64,000 nt of DNA from Nocardiopsis sp. N85 (GCF_028882275.1 NZ_JARBUT010000001.1:806001-870000), one strand, 5' to 3'; shown: positions 41,888-51,056, counted from the stretch's first letter. The notes: generated by a model from the sequence alone, not told the origin. Numbers and translations are program-made.

Positions 41888-42658
41888 ATGACCACCATCA
41901 CCGACACGCCCCGGCGGACCACCGCCGTCGAGATCGCCGACATCTCCAAGGTGTTCGGCCACGGCAAGGGGGCCGTGACCGCCATCGACGGAATGTCGGT
42001 CACCGTCGGCACGGGGGAGTTCCTGGCCATCGTGGGCGCCTCCGGCTGCGGCAAGAGCACCCTGCTCTCCCTCGTCGCCGGACTCGACGGACCCACCACC
42101 GGGGCCGTGGACGTCGGCGGGCACCGTGTCGCCATGATGTTCCAGGAGGCCGCGCTGTTCCCGTGGCTGAGCGTCGGCGCCAACATCGAGGTGCCGATGA
42201 AGGTCAACAAGGTGCCCAAGGCCGAACGCAGGAGGAGGGTCGGCGAACTCCTCGACCTGGTGCGCCTGACCGGGTTCGAGCGCAAGCAGCCCCACGAGCT
42301 GTCCGGCGGCATGCGCCAGCGCGTCGCCCTGGCCCGCGCCCTGGCCCAGGACGCCGACGTGCTGCTCATGGACGAGCCCTTCGGCGCCCTGGACGCCATG
42401 ACCCGCGACATCCTCCACGACGAGCTGGAGCGGATCTGGCAGGAGAAGGGACTGACCGTCCTCTTCGTCACCCACAACGTGCGCGAGGCCGTGCGCCTGG
42501 GCGACCGGGTCGTGCTGCTGTCCAGCCGCCCCGGCCGGGTCATCGACGAGTTCCCGGTGGAGGGCGAGCGCCCCCGCCGCATCGACTCCGCCCTCATCGC
42601 GACCCAGGCCGCCGTCATCACCGACCGGCTCCGCCAGGAGGTCTCCCGCCATGCCTGA
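41888..42658 (+). CDS. ssuB: ABC transporter ATPase, SsuB type
   Basis: A 256-residue importer ATPase with complete motifs: Walker A GASGCGKST at 50-58, Q-loop MMFQEAALFPWL near 84, signature LSGGMRQR at 138-145, Walker B LLMDEPFGALD near 159-169 and the H-loop in VTHNVREA. These fit the nitrate/sulfonate/taurine class. It follows binding protein 2 by 7 bp and overlaps the permease start by 8 bp. Confidence 0.93.
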   Translation: MTTITDTPRRTTAVEIADISKVFGHGKGAVTAIDGMSVTVGTGEFLAIVGASGCGKSTLLSLVAGLDGPTTGAVDVGGHRVAMMFQEAALFPWLSVGANIEVPMKVNKVPKAERRRRVGELLDLVRLTGFERKQPHELSGGMRQRVALARALAQDADVLLMDEPFGALDAMTRDILHDELERIWQEKGLTVLFVTHNVREAVRLGDRVVLLSSRPGRVIDEFPVEGERPRRIDSALIATQAAVITDRLRQEVSRHA

Positions 42659-43529
42659 AGCCGACGTGAGGGACCGGGACCGCGAGGTCCACGGGCTCGA
42701 CGCCCTCGAACTCCAGCCCAAGCGGGGGGTCGCCGAACGCGGATTCGGGGAGACCGTCCGCAAGGTGTGGTCGGGCACCTGGCCCAAGCTCGTCGCCGTC
42801 ATCCTGGTGCTGGCGGCCTGGCAGGCCGTCGTGTGGTCGGGGTGGCGCAGCGATTTCGTGTTCCCCGGCCCCGACAAGGTGCTGCCCACCCTGGTCCAGG
42901 AGATCACCACCCCCGAGTTCTGGGTGGCGGTGCAGGTGACCATGCGCCGGGCCCTGACGGGGTTCGCGCTGGCACTGGTCGTGGGCGTGGTCATCGGGCT
43001 GGCGGTGTCGCGGTTCACGCCGCTGCGGACGGCGATCGGGTCGCTCATCACCGGACTCCAGACCATGCCGTCGATCGTCTGGTTCCCGTTCGCGATGCTG
43101 CTGTACGGCATCAGCGAGTCGGCGATCATGTTCGTCATCGTGCTGGGCGCCGCCCCCTCCATCGCGGGCGGGCTGGTGTCGGGCATCGACTACGTGTCGC
43201 CCACGCTGCTGCGGGCCGGCCAGGTGATGGGGCTGCGCGGGGTGCAGCGGTACTCCCTGCTGATCATCCCGGCGGCGCTGCCGATGTTCGTCACCGGCCT
43301 CAAGCAGGGATGGGCGTTCGCGTGGCGCTCGCTCATGGCCGGTGAGCTGCTGGTCGTCATCAACCAGCAGAACTCCATCGGTTGGGCGCTCAGCCAGGCC
43401 CGCCAGCTCAACGACGCCGACCGGCTGTTGAGCTACATCATCATCGTGCTGGTCATCGGCATCGTCATCGACGTGTTCTTCAACTGGGCCGACCGGGCGC
43501 TGCGCCACCGCTGGGGCATCACCTCCTGA
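42651..43529 (+). CDS. ssuC: ABC transporter permease, SsuC type
   Basis: A 292-residue membrane protein with about six helices. A 45-residue polar N-terminus precedes the first helix (LVAVILVLAAWQAVVW); the EAA loop that docks with SsuB is in GLRGVQRYSLLIIPAALPMF. GLQTMPSIVWFPFAMLLYGI is typical of the SsuC/TauC/NrtB family. It ends the sulfur-uptake operon at a 21-bp perfect hairpin. Confidence 0.93.
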   Translation: MPEADVRDRDREVHGLDALELQPKRGVAERGFGETVRKVWSGTWPKLVAVILVLAAWQAVVWSGWRSDFVFPGPDKVLPTLVQEITTPEFWVAVQVTMRRALTGFALALVVGVVIGLAVSRFTPLRTAIGSLITGLQTMPSIVWFPFAMLLYGISESAIMFVIVLGAAPSIAGGLVSGIDYVSPTLLRAGQVMGLRGVQRYSLLIIPAALPMFVTGLKQGWAFAWRSLMAGELLVVINQQNSIGWALSQARQLNDADRLLSYIIIVLVIGIVIDVFFNWADRALRHRWGITS

Positions 43530-43574
43530 GCACGCGGCGGGCCGCCCCGTGGAGGGGCGGCCCGCCGCGTGCTC
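43528..43574 (+). terminator. Strong terminator of the ssu-like operon
   Basis: A perfect 21-bp stem with a 5-nt loop (GTGGA) that begins inside the ssuC stop codon, the longest hairpin in the window. Between it and 43826 I see no gene. Confidence 0.88.
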
Positions 43575-43825
43575 CGGGACCCGGCCTCCTCCGGGGCGGG
43601 CCGATGCCGCCCACCGCTCCGCCCCGGTCGTCCGCCGCGACGGCCGGAGGCGCGCTCCCGCCCCGATGATCGGGTCATGCGAAGACAAGTGCGAGAAGCC
43701 CTGGGCGGGACGGGGCCGGCCGTAGGACCTCCGAACGGGCCGGCGAATCCCCTGAAGGGCAGCCGGTGGGCGTCGGTCGCTCCGTGGGTCGGACCCGCCG
43801 GAGAGGCGAACGCACACCCTCACGG

Positions 43826-44776
43826 TCACTCCTCGGGCGGGGCCGGAGGAGTGCCGCCCTCGGGCGGTGATCCACCGTCGGGCCCGCCCTCGGGCGGGGT
43901 CCCACCGCCTTCGCCCCCACCCTCCGGGGCGCCCCCGCCCCCGCCCCCGGCGGACTCGTCCATGGTCACCCCGACCACCACCGTCAGCGTGTACCCGTCC
44001 TCGGGCGTCCCCTCGGTCACCGCCACCGGCGTGACCACCATGCTGTCCGGATCCCCCTCCACCGACTGCGCCTCCTGGAACACCTGGTCCTCCTCGACCG
44101 GCGTCAGCTCCAGCACGTGCTCGGAGTACGGCTCCCGCTCGGCCACCTCCGCGCAGAACGCGTCGGCGAACAGCAGTTGACCCGTGTGCACCGTCGTCCC
44201 GCCCTCGTAGGTGGTGTCGATCTCCCCCTCGGTGTGCACCTTGAGGTGGACGTGGGTCACGCGCGGGCTGTACCACCCGGGCACGATCGTGGTGAACCGC
44301 GCCGTCCCCTCCTCGTCCACCGGCTGGATCCCCCGCAGGAACGACTGCTCGTCGCCCTCCCCGTCCTCGGCCGGGACCTCGCCACCCGGGCTCGCGTCGG
44401 TGTAGCCCGAGTAGTACCCCCAGGCGTCGCAGTGCCAGATCTCCACCGCCACGCCCTCACCGGTCAGCGGCGCGCACCCGTTCTCGAAGTCCACGACCGT
44501 GATCGCGAGCTCCAACGGGAACCCCTGCTTGCCCTCGGTGATGTCCTCTCGGACCAGCATGCCGTCCAGGTGGTAGGGCCCCTCGGTGACCTCCGGCGAC
44601 AGCACGCACACCTGATCGGTGGCACCCGGCGAGGGCGTGCTCCCGCCCGCCGCCGTCCCCCCGCCCTCGGCGGTGTCGCCCGCGCACCCCGCCACCCCGA
44701 CGGCGACGGCCCCGCCGCCCAGGACGATCGCCCGCCGCCGGTCCAGCACCGGGCCCCGGAACGCTTCCTCCGCCAT
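43826..44776 (-). CDS. Intradiol ring-cleavage dioxygenase-like lipoprotein
   Basis: A 316-residue exported protein. The N-terminus has Arg-rich RRR followed by a hydrophobic core and lipobox VAGC (Cys31), so it may go by Tat and be lipid-anchored. The catalytic domain has the intradiol pattern: TEGPYHLDG, the iron Tyr in WGYYSGYTD, and THVHLKVH with the His pair. The last 45 residues are a Gly/Pro/Glu tail, as in many extracellular actinobacterial members thought to open catechol-type aromatics from lignocellulose. ATG 44776 has GGAAGGGCG upstream. Confidence 0.87.
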   Translation of the reverse strand: MAEEAFRGPVLDRRRAIVLGGGAVAVGVAGCAGDTAEGGGTAAGGSTPSPGATDQVCVLSPEVTEGPYHLDGMLVREDITEGKQGFPLELAITVVDFENGCAPLTGEGVAVEIWHCDAWGYYSGYTDASPGGEVPAEDGEGDEQSFLRGIQPVDEEGTARFTTIVPGWYSPRVTHVHLKVHTEGEIDTTYEGGTTVHTGQLLFADAFCAEVAEREPYSEHVLELTPVEEDQVFQEAQSVEGDPDSMVVTPVAVTEGTPEDGYTLTVVVGVTMDESAGGGGGGAPEGGGEGGGTPPEGGPDGGSPPEGGTPPAPPEE

Positions 44777-45126
44777 GTGACGCCCTTCCCCCGGGCCCCG
44801 ATGTCCGGGGCCGTTCACCACGGAAAGTTACGGGCCGCGGGTGAGAGGGGCACGTGGACACGGTGGGGGGCCGGTGAGAACGTGTTCCCTTCGCGCGGAT
44901 CCGACCGTTCGCCGAGGATCCACGTCCGGGCCGCCGCGCACCGTGGGCCCGGGTCGAACACGGAGGACACGGCCCCGGAGCAGGCGCCGGGGCGACCCGG
45001 GCGTGAGCCGTCGGCGCCGACGCGGGCCCCCGGGCCTCGCCGGAACGCGCCATCGGCCGCCGACGTCGCGGAGGTCGTCCCGGACGCCGCCGGGAGTCGT
45101 TCGCGCGCCGGCGGCCACGGCGCACG
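44777..45126. other. 350-bp gap without a supported gene
   Basis: It contains the ribosome site and promoter side of the leftward dioxygenase gene. No frame has a ribosome site or known domain and I see no repeat or hairpin of note. Confidence 0.45.
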
Positions 45127-45612
45127 TCAACCGCGGACGGCGCCCTCGGGCCAGATCACGTGCACGGGCACCCCGGCGCGCCGGGCCGCCGCCACCGCGT
45201 CGGCGGTACCGCCCCTGCCGTGGCCCGGCCGTCCGTCCCAGACCGCGAACAGGCGCCGCACCCGGGCGAGCACGGCGGTGTTGGCGGCCGCGTAGGCCTC
45301 CTTGCCGGCGGTGCGGAACGGCATGAACCGCACCGCGGCGGCGCGCATGAGCAGACCGTCGAACCGGTGCAGGTTCTCGGCGGAGACCCTCGTCTCCCGG
45401 TAGTCGACCGAGGGGAGGACGACCTCCAGGGTCCCGCGCGCGTCCCAGACCGCCTCCGCGAAGATCTGGTCGGCGCCCTTGGCCAGGCACGACACCCCCA
45501 CCAGGTCGGGGCCGCCGGCGAATCCCGCCAGTTCGCGGTCCAGTGCCCGCCGTACCAGGGCGGTGGTGTCCTCACCGAGGTCACAGTGGCCGGTGATGCC
45601 GATGCGGGTCAT
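45127..45612 (-). CDS. SLOG-like Rossmann protein, function unknown
   Basis: A 161-residue protein opening TRIGITGHCDLGEDTTALV, the GITGHxxL start of SLOG-superfamily nucleotide-binding proteins (related to DprA, LOG and the TRPM sensor domain). GVSCLAKGADQIFAEAVW is the conserved second motif with the GAD turn, and VWDGRPGHGRGGTADAVAAA the third. Such domains bind NAD-, ADP-ribose- or nucleotide-like ligands. ATG 45612 has GGGAGG 6 bp upstream. It is next to, and codirectional with, the HxlR regulator but 40 bp apart. Confidence 0.7.
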   Translation of the reverse strand: MTRIGITGHCDLGEDTTALVRRALDRELAGFAGGPDLVGVSCLAKGADQIFAEAVWDARGTLEVVLPSVDYRETRVSAENLHRFDGLLMRAAAVRFMPFRTAGKEAYAAANTAVLARVRRLFAVWDGRPGHGRGGTADAVAAARRAGVPVHVIWPEGAVRG

Positions 45613-45652
45613 GGGGGACCTCCCAGGAGGGGGCGGGGGCGGGGCACCCAAT

Positions 45653-46075
45653 CTAAGGCGTGTCCCGGGGCAGTGGATCCACGGGCAGGGACGCCCGCTC
45701 GTCGTAGCGTTCGCGGGCGGCCTCCACCTCCTCCATGTGCTCCTCGGCCCAGCCCAGGATCGAGTCCATCAACCCGCACAGGCTCTCGCCCAGCGGCGTC
45801 AACGCGTACTCCACCTGCGGCGGCGTCGTCGGGTACACGGTGCGCTCCACCACTCCGGCCCGCTCCAGGTCGCGCAGGGTCCGGGTGAGCATCTTCTGGG
45901 TGATCCCGTCCAGACGGCGACGCAGCGCGCCGAACCGCATCGGGCCGGGGCTGAGCGCCCCGACGACCAGGCACACCCACTTGTTCGCGAGCAGGTCCAG
46001 CGCGCTCCGGGACGCGCAACCGCGCAGGTAGGCGTTGGCGCCACCGCGTTCTGCCAGGTCGGGGGTGGTGTACAC
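45653..46075 (-). CDS. HxlR-family transcriptional regulator
   Basis: A 140-residue winged-helix regulator: DLLANKWVCLVVGALSPGPMRFGALRRRLDGITQKMLTRT contains the HxlR core, followed by the wing VVERTVYPTTPPQVEYALT. A Cys near residue 20 (LRGCASRSALD) is at the position used for thiol sensing in YodB/QorR-like members. It starts with GTG 46075 and is divergent from a quinone-oxidoreductase-like gene 65 bp away, the usual regulator-target arrangement. The gap includes TCAAGTGCCTTCTGTACAAG, a possible imperfect operator. Confidence 0.9.
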   Translation of the reverse strand: MYTTPDLAERGGANAYLRGCASRSALDLLANKWVCLVVGALSPGPMRFGALRRRLDGITQKMLTRTLRDLERAGVVERTVYPTTPPQVEYALTPLGESLCGLMDSILGWAEEHMEEVEAARERYDERASLPVDPLPRDTP

Positions 46076-46140
46076 GGGGTACCTACCGATCTTTCAAGTG
46101 CCTTCTGTACAAGGGATACCGTAACCGGAAGGCTGGTCCC

Positions 46141-47085
46141 ATGACAGAGCAGATGCGCGCCGTCCGACAGGACTCCCTCGGTGGGGCCGAGGTCCTCCGA
46201 CTCGTCGAGACGCCCCTCCCCGAACCGGGGCCGATCCAGATCCGTGTCCGGGTGCACGCCGCCGGGGTCAACCCCACCGACTGGAAGATGCGCGAGACCG
46301 GCTACTGGCACACGCCCCCGTTCGGCCAGGGATGGGACGTCTCGGGCGTGGTCACCGCCATCGCCCCGGGGGTCAGCCGGTTCGCCGTCGGCGACGAGGT
46401 GTACGGGATGCCGAACTTCCCCACCACCCCCGGCGCCTACGCCGACCAGGTCGTCGCCCCCGCCCAGCACTTCTCCCGCAAGCCCGCCGGTCTCGACCAC
46501 GTACGGGCCGCCGCGTTGCCGCTGGCCGCGCTCACCGCCTGGCAGTCGCTGGTGGACGCCGCCCGCCTGGAGGCCGGGCAGCGGGTCCTGATCCACGCGG
46601 CCGCCGGGGGAGTGGGGCACCTGGCCGTGCAGATCGCCAAGGCGCGCGGCGCCCACGTCATCGGCACCGCCAGGGCCGCCAAGCACGCGCTGCTGCGCGA
46701 CCTGGGCGCGGACGAACTCGTCGACCACACCGCCGTCGACTTCGCGGAGGTCCTCGACGGCGTCGACGTCGTCCTGGACGGGATCGGCGGCGACTACCTG
46801 GAACGTTCGCTGCGCACCCTGCGCCCCGACGGCCTCTACATCGGCCTGACGAACCCCTTCGCCATGACCGAGGTCGCCGAGGCGGCGAGGTCCCACGGGA
46901 GGCGCGGCACCACCGTGATGGTCGCCCCCGACCACGCCGCCCTGGAGGCGATCACCGACCTCGTCGAACAGGGCCGGGTGCGGCCGCTGGTCGAGGAGAC
47001 CTTCCCCTTGGAGAAGGTCGCCGACGCCCACGCCCTGGGGGAGGCGGGGCGCACCACCGGCAAGATCGTCCTCACCCTCGTCTGA
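46141..47085 (+). CDS. NADP-dependent zinc-free oxidoreductase (quinone oxidoreductase type)
   Basis: A 314-residue medium-chain reductase without zinc-binding cysteines. AAGVNPTDWKMR near residue 40 and the NADP loop AAAGGVGHLAVQIAK near 153-167 are typical of zeta-crystallin/quinone reductases that reduce quinones or alpha,beta-unsaturated carbonyls. The ATG at 46141 has GGAAGG 7 bp upstream. Divergent HxlR suggests induction by quinones or other electrophiles. Confidence 0.9.
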   Translation: MTEQMRAVRQDSLGGAEVLRLVETPLPEPGPIQIRVRVHAAGVNPTDWKMRETGYWHTPPFGQGWDVSGVVTAIAPGVSRFAVGDEVYGMPNFPTTPGAYADQVVAPAQHFSRKPAGLDHVRAAALPLAALTAWQSLVDAARLEAGQRVLIHAAAGGVGHLAVQIAKARGAHVIGTARAAKHALLRDLGADELVDHTAVDFAEVLDGVDVVLDGIGGDYLERSLRTLRPDGLYIGLTNPFAMTEVAEAARSHGRRGTTVMVAPDHAALEAITDLVEQGRVRPLVEETFPLEKVADAHALGEAGRTTGKIVLTLV

Positions 47086-47100
47086 ACCCGCGCACGGAAG

Positions 47101-47128
47101 AGGCCGGGCGACCATGGTCGCCCGGCCT
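47101..47128. terminator. Bidirectional hairpin terminator
   Basis: AGGCCGGGCGACC and its exact complement are separated by 2 nt, lying between the convergent oxidoreductase and dps genes. Confidence 0.8.
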
Positions 47129-47142
47129 GCGCGTGCCGCGTG

Positions 47143-47739
47143 TCAGCTGCGGACCAGCGGGGTGTCCACCAGGTGCTCGGCGACGAACCACGCCTCCAGC
47201 TCGTTCTTGCGGATCACCTCCGACACCAGCAGGTCGTTGGTGCCGTCGTCACCCGTCTCCTGGACCCGGGTCGCCGCGTCGTGGGCGTCCTCCAGGATGG
47301 TCTCGTGCGCCTCCAGCAGACGCGAGAGCATCGCCGGGACCTCTTCGACGCCGTTCGGCGGGCGCGGGATGTTGGTGATCTCCGCGACGTGCCGGGGGTC
47401 GCCGACCGCCACACCGCCCAGGGTCTGCACGCGCTCGGCGAGCGCGTCGATGAGCTCCAACTGCTCCTCGGCGTGCTTGTCCATGAGCAGGTGCAGCTGG
47501 TAGAAGGTCTGGCCGCGCATCAGCCAGTGGTGCTTCTTGTACAGGTCGTGCAGGATGCGCGTGTCGCACAGCACCTGGTTGAGGCGCTGGCACGAGTACA
47601 TGCGTGCGTCGTAGGACAACCCCACCGGGATCTGGCGGACCGTGCCGAACTCCTGGATCTCCCGACCCTTCTGGTGCAGCCACGGCTGGCTGCTCCCGGG
47701 CTTGGACTCCGTGTCGGGCTTGTGGTCTGCGGTCGTCAC
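47143..47739 (-). CDS. dps: Dps/ferritin-like DNA-protection protein
   Basis: A 198-residue protein. The Dps ferroxidase ligands lie in HDLYKKHHWLMRG and HLLMDKHAEEQLELIDALAERV, and PAMLSRLLEAHETILEDAHD forms the later helix. It stores iron using peroxide and protects DNA in a 12-mer. An N-terminal extension of about 40 residues and basic or polar tail may contact DNA. GTG 47739 has TGGAGGGGG 8 bp upstream. Monocistronic. The upstream gap holds a GTCTCCG/CCGGAGAC hairpin. Confidence 0.9.
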   Translation of the reverse strand: MTTADHKPDTESKPGSSQPWLHQKGREIQEFGTVRQIPVGLSYDARMYSCQRLNQVLCDTRILHDLYKKHHWLMRGQTFYQLHLLMDKHAEEQLELIDALAERVQTLGGVAVGDPRHVAEITNIPRPPNGVEEVPAMLSRLLEAHETILEDAHDAATRVQETGDDGTNDLLVSEVIRKNELEAWFVAEHLVDTPLVRS

Positions 47740-47943
47740 GTCTGGTCCCCCTCCAGTCGATGTGACTCGTGGTCGCGGCGCGGAGTCCGCCCACGGGCGG
47801 GCTCCGCCTGTCAGTCTCCGTCACCGGAGACCGATGTCCTCCTCACCCCGGACCAACCGGGAGTAAGTTTTCCGTGCTTTCCCCCGGAGCGCCCGGAGGG
47901 TTCGATGGGAAACAGGGCCCGCTCCCCTCAAGCCCTCCGGCCG

Positions 47944-49158
47944 TCATCGGGGGTCGAACCGCACCGGGAGATCGAACAGGCCGTGCATGATCATGCTCGG
48001 CCACCGGCGCGGTTCGGCCGGGTCGACGGCCAGGCGCAGTCCGGGCAGGCGGTCCAGCGCCGCGTTCACGGCGACCTTCGCCTCCATCCGCGCCAGGTGC
48101 GCGCCGACGCAGAAATGGGCGCCGTGCCCGAACGACAGGTGCGGGTCACCGCGTTCGGGGTCGAACGCGTCGGGGTCGGCATAACGTTCCGGGTCGCGCC
48201 CGGCGGCCAGCAGCGACACCAGGACGGGTTCGCCGGCGGCCAGCCCCACCCCGCCCACGGTGGTCGCCGCGCGCGGGAACCGCCAGGTGGCGTTCTGCAA
48301 CGGGCTCTCCAACCGCAGCGCCTCCTCGATGGCCGGACCCACCAGGGCGCGATCGGTGTTCAGGCGCTCCCACCGCTCGGGCCGGCGCAACAGGATGTGG
48401 AAGAGGTTGCCGATGAGCGCCACCGTGGTCTCGTGCCCGGCCACCAGCAGCAGGAACGCCGCGGAGGTGACCTCGTCGCGGCTCATCTCCCCGCGCCGGT
48501 GCGCCTCCACCAGGTCACCGAGCAGGTCGTCCGTCGGTTCGGCCAGCCGGGCCTCCACCAACGACCCCAGGTAGGCGTCGAACCAGTCGGTGGTGGCGGC
48601 GATCGCCGCCATCTCCTCGTAGGACGACGAGTCGATCACCGCGGCCCGTCGATGGAACTCCTCCCGGTCCGCCTCGGGGACGCCGAGGATGTCGCAGATG
48701 ATCGCGATGGGCAGCGGGTAGGCCAGGTCCCGCACCAGGTCGGCCTCGCCGGTCCCGGCATCGACGATCCGGTCCAGCAGGTCGGCGGTGATCCGCTCGG
48801 CCCGTTCCACCAGCGTCCGCACCCGGCGCGGGGTGAACGCCGTGCCCGCGACCCGCCGCAGCCGGGTGTGATCGGGGGCGTCCACGTTGACCATGCTGAG
48901 CATCAGCGAGGGCCGGTGGTCGTAGGGCAGGCCGAGTCCGGCCTCACGCCAGACCTCGTTGCCCGCGTGCGGGCTCTTGAGCATGTCCGGGTCGGCGAGC
49001 ACCGCCTTGGCGTCCTCGTGGCGGGTGACGATCCACGCCCACGCCCCGCCGGGCAGGTCCACGCGGTGCACGGGGGAGTGCTCGCGCAGCCACCGGTAGG
49101 CGGGGTGCGGGTCGGCCTCGAACTCGGGGCCGTGCAACTGCGGAGGGGAGGCGGACAT
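47944..49158 (-). CDS. Cytochrome P450 (CYP107-like)
   Basis: A 404-residue soluble P450: I-helix LLLVAGHETT, ExxR in EEALRLESP, and heme loop FGHGAHFCVGAHLARMEA. All features of an active actinobacterial class I P450 are present. It needs a ferredoxin and reductase; the pair at 235-1640 is available but distant. ATG 49158 follows GGAAAGGTCCCGC. It stands alone between Dps and a divergent hypothetical gene, so no substrate is implied. Confidence 0.93.
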   Translation of the reverse strand: MSASPPQLHGPEFEADPHPAYRWLREHSPVHRVDLPGGAWAWIVTRHEDAKAVLADPDMLKSPHAGNEVWREAGLGLPYDHRPSLMLSMVNVDAPDHTRLRRVAGTAFTPRRVRTLVERAERITADLLDRIVDAGTGEADLVRDLAYPLPIAIICDILGVPEADREEFHRRAAVIDSSSYEEMAAIAATTDWFDAYLGSLVEARLAEPTDDLLGDLVEAHRRGEMSRDEVTSAAFLLLVAGHETTVALIGNLFHILLRRPERWERLNTDRALVGPAIEEALRLESPLQNATWRFPRAATTVGGVGLAAGEPVLVSLLAAGRDPERYADPDAFDPERGDPHLSFGHGAHFCVGAHLARMEAKVAVNAALDRLPGLRLAVDPAEPRRWPSMIMHGLFDLPVRFDPR

Positions 49159-49299
49159 GCGGGACCTTTCCGGCGGGGGACCGTTCCGGGGGAGTCCTAC
49201 CCATCCGGCCGGCCCGCCCACGGCCGGTTCCGGACACCCGTGTCCGTCGTCCCCGCCCGCTACGCTTGCTCCGCGCACGGCTATTCTCAGGAGGCCCGA

Positions 49300-49707
49300 A
49301 TGAGCTGGGACGTCGTACTGGCACCCCTTCCCGAGGACATCGCCTCGGTGTCCGATCTGCCCCGCGACCACGAACCGACGCCGATCGGCCCGGTCGCCGA
49401 GGTCCTGGACCGCATCCGCGGGGGGTTCCCCGACGCGGACCTGTCCGACCCCGCCTGGGGCTTCCTGTACGACGCGGACGGCGCGTGGTCGATGGAGCTG
49501 AACATCGGCGCGAAGGACCCGGTCGAGACCGTCATGTTGCACATCCGGGGCGGCGGCGACGTCGTCCCCACCGCGCTGCTCCTGGCCGAGCTGCTGGGAT
49601 GCCGGGCCGTCGACTGTTCCGACGGGGGGTTCCTCACCCTCGACGGCGGATCCCGGGAGGCCTTCCAGGCCTACCGGGACCGCGTCATCCGGCGTCCGGG
49701 GGACTGA
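49300..49707 (+). CDS. Hypothetical protein
   Basis: A 135-residue acidic protein, MSWDVVLAPLPEDIASVSDL at the start, with GFLYDADGAWSMELNIGAKD and a C-terminal EAFQAYRDRVIRR. There is no signal peptide or membrane segment. CAGGAGG stands 6 bp before ATG 49300. Similar small proteins occur widely in actinomycetes and resemble the SMI1/KNR4-immunity-like size class, but I cannot assign it. It converges on the PucR gene with only 7 bp between them. Confidence 0.75.
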   Translation: MSWDVVLAPLPEDIASVSDLPRDHEPTPIGPVAEVLDRIRGGFPDADLSDPAWGFLYDADGAWSMELNIGAKDPVETVMLHIRGGGDVVPTALLLAELLGCRAVDCSDGGFLTLDGGSREAFQAYRDRVIRRPGD

Positions 49708-49714
49708 CCGTCGT

Positions 49715-50887
49715 TCAGGGGGCGATGGCGCAGGCGGTCTCCAGGACGAACCGCGACCACGGCCGGTGCGGGTCGTGGCCGGTCAGCTCCCGCGCCCGGC
49801 GCAGCCGGTAGCGCAGGGTCTGGGCGTGGACGTGCAGCGACTCGGCCGCCGAGGTGGCCGCGCCCTCCCGGAAGTAGGCCCGCAACGTCTCCAGCAGGTG
49901 GGCGTTGGACTCGGTCAGCAGGGGACCGAGGACGGCGCGGCGCACCGCGTCCGGGGTCACCGGGCCGCCGTTGAGCAGGGCCAGCACACAGGCGTCGGCC
50001 TCGCCCAGCAGTCCGCCCGACCCGAACGCGTGCGGCGGCGCGGTCTCCAGGGCTCCGTCGGCCAGCCGGTAGGCCGACGACACGTCCGTCAGCGGCCGCG
50101 GCGCGGACACGCACCCGCGCCAGGCACGGCCGTCCAGGGCCCGTGCGGCCCGGTCGGCGTCGTCGGGGGACGACAACAGCACCACCCGCCCCGACCGGGT
50201 CGTCGACAGCGGGTCGGCGGCGGCGGGTTCCAGCCGGGCGACCAGCTCCAGGGCGTTCGACACCGTCACCGGGGACGGATCGCCCGTGCTCACGGGTTCG
50301 GCCACCACCAGCACCGCCGGGTCGGGCGGGGTGATGCCCAGGGTGCGGGCCCGGTCGCGGATCGCGCCCCGGGAGGCCTGTCGGCCGATGAGCAGATCGT
50401 CCAGGAACGTCCGCCGTGCCCGCTCCAGGTCGGCGTCCATCCGGCGGGCGGTCTCGGCGTGCCCGGCCGAGAGGCCCTCGGAGATCTGGTCGATCGAGGT
50501 CATCCACAGTTCGCTCAGAGCGAACACGTCGGCGGTCTCCAGCCGGTCGCCCGCGTAGGCGGAGATCAGACGTATCGCGGCCACCGACCCGACCCGGTGC
50601 GCGCGCACGACCGCGCCGATCGAGCGGCCGTCGGCCGCCCGGGTGCGGCCGATGCCCCGCAACCGTTCCACGTCCTCCGCCGCGAGCCGGGTCTCCCCGG
50701 CCACCCACAGCTCCAGCGACCGGGTCACCAGCCACGCGGTGATCGCCCGTACCTCCGCCAGTTGCGATCCGTGCAGGGCCCGGTAGGCGGGCACCTCCGC
50801 GTGCACCTCGGCCACGATCCGCTCCACCAGAGCGGTGCGGTCCCGCATCAGCTCCGCGCCGACCGCGGCCCGACGTTCCCGACCCAC
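49715..50887 (-). CDS. PucR-family transcriptional regulator
   Basis: A 390-residue regulator with a GGDEF-like/sensory N-terminal and middle region and the C-terminal PucR helix-turn-helix: AESLHVHAQTLRYRLRRARELTG. These regulators control purine, amino-acid or secondary metabolism. GTG 50887 has GAAGGGGGC 4 bp upstream. It is divergent from an aldo/keto reductase with a perfect 12-bp palindrome between them, so that gene is a candidate target. Confidence 0.88.
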   Translation of the reverse strand: MGRERRAAVGAELMRDRTALVERIVAEVHAEVPAYRALHGSQLAEVRAITAWLVTRSLELWVAGETRLAAEDVERLRGIGRTRAADGRSIGAVVRAHRVGSVAAIRLISAYAGDRLETADVFALSELWMTSIDQISEGLSAGHAETARRMDADLERARRTFLDDLLIGRQASRGAIRDRARTLGITPPDPAVLVVAEPVSTGDPSPVTVSNALELVARLEPAAADPLSTTRSGRVVLLSSPDDADRAARALDGRAWRGCVSAPRPLTDVSSAYRLADGALETAPPHAFGSGGLLGEADACVLALLNGGPVTPDAVRRAVLGPLLTESNAHLLETLRAYFREGAATSAAESLHVHAQTLRYRLRRARELTGHDPHRPWSRFVLETACAIAP

Positions 50888-51044
50888 GACGCCCCCTTCT
50901 CCGGCCCGGGCAGCCTACCGCCCGGCCCCGGGCCCGGCACGGGGGCCGACGCCGCGACCGGAACCGGGCCCGGGGAGGTCGATACGGCCGATCGGGGCGG
51001 CGGTATCCGGTCTCCCGGGTAAAAAGCCCGTACGTGGCGGTGCA

Positions 51045-51056
51045 GTGACCGGTCAC
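51045..51056. promoter_or_regulatory. 12-bp palindrome GTGACCGGTCAC between PucR and the aldo/keto reductase
   Basis: A perfect palindrome nested inside a wider GGCGGTG/CACCGCC dyad. It lies 123 bp from the likely start of the aldo/keto reductase and 158 bp from the PucR start. A possible operator for PucR (inference). Confidence 0.4.

Noticed and set aside
47140-49707. 855-codon forward ORF
   Set aside because: Only its last 135 codons (49300-49707) have a ribosome site and sensible sequence; the rest is antisense to dps and the P450.
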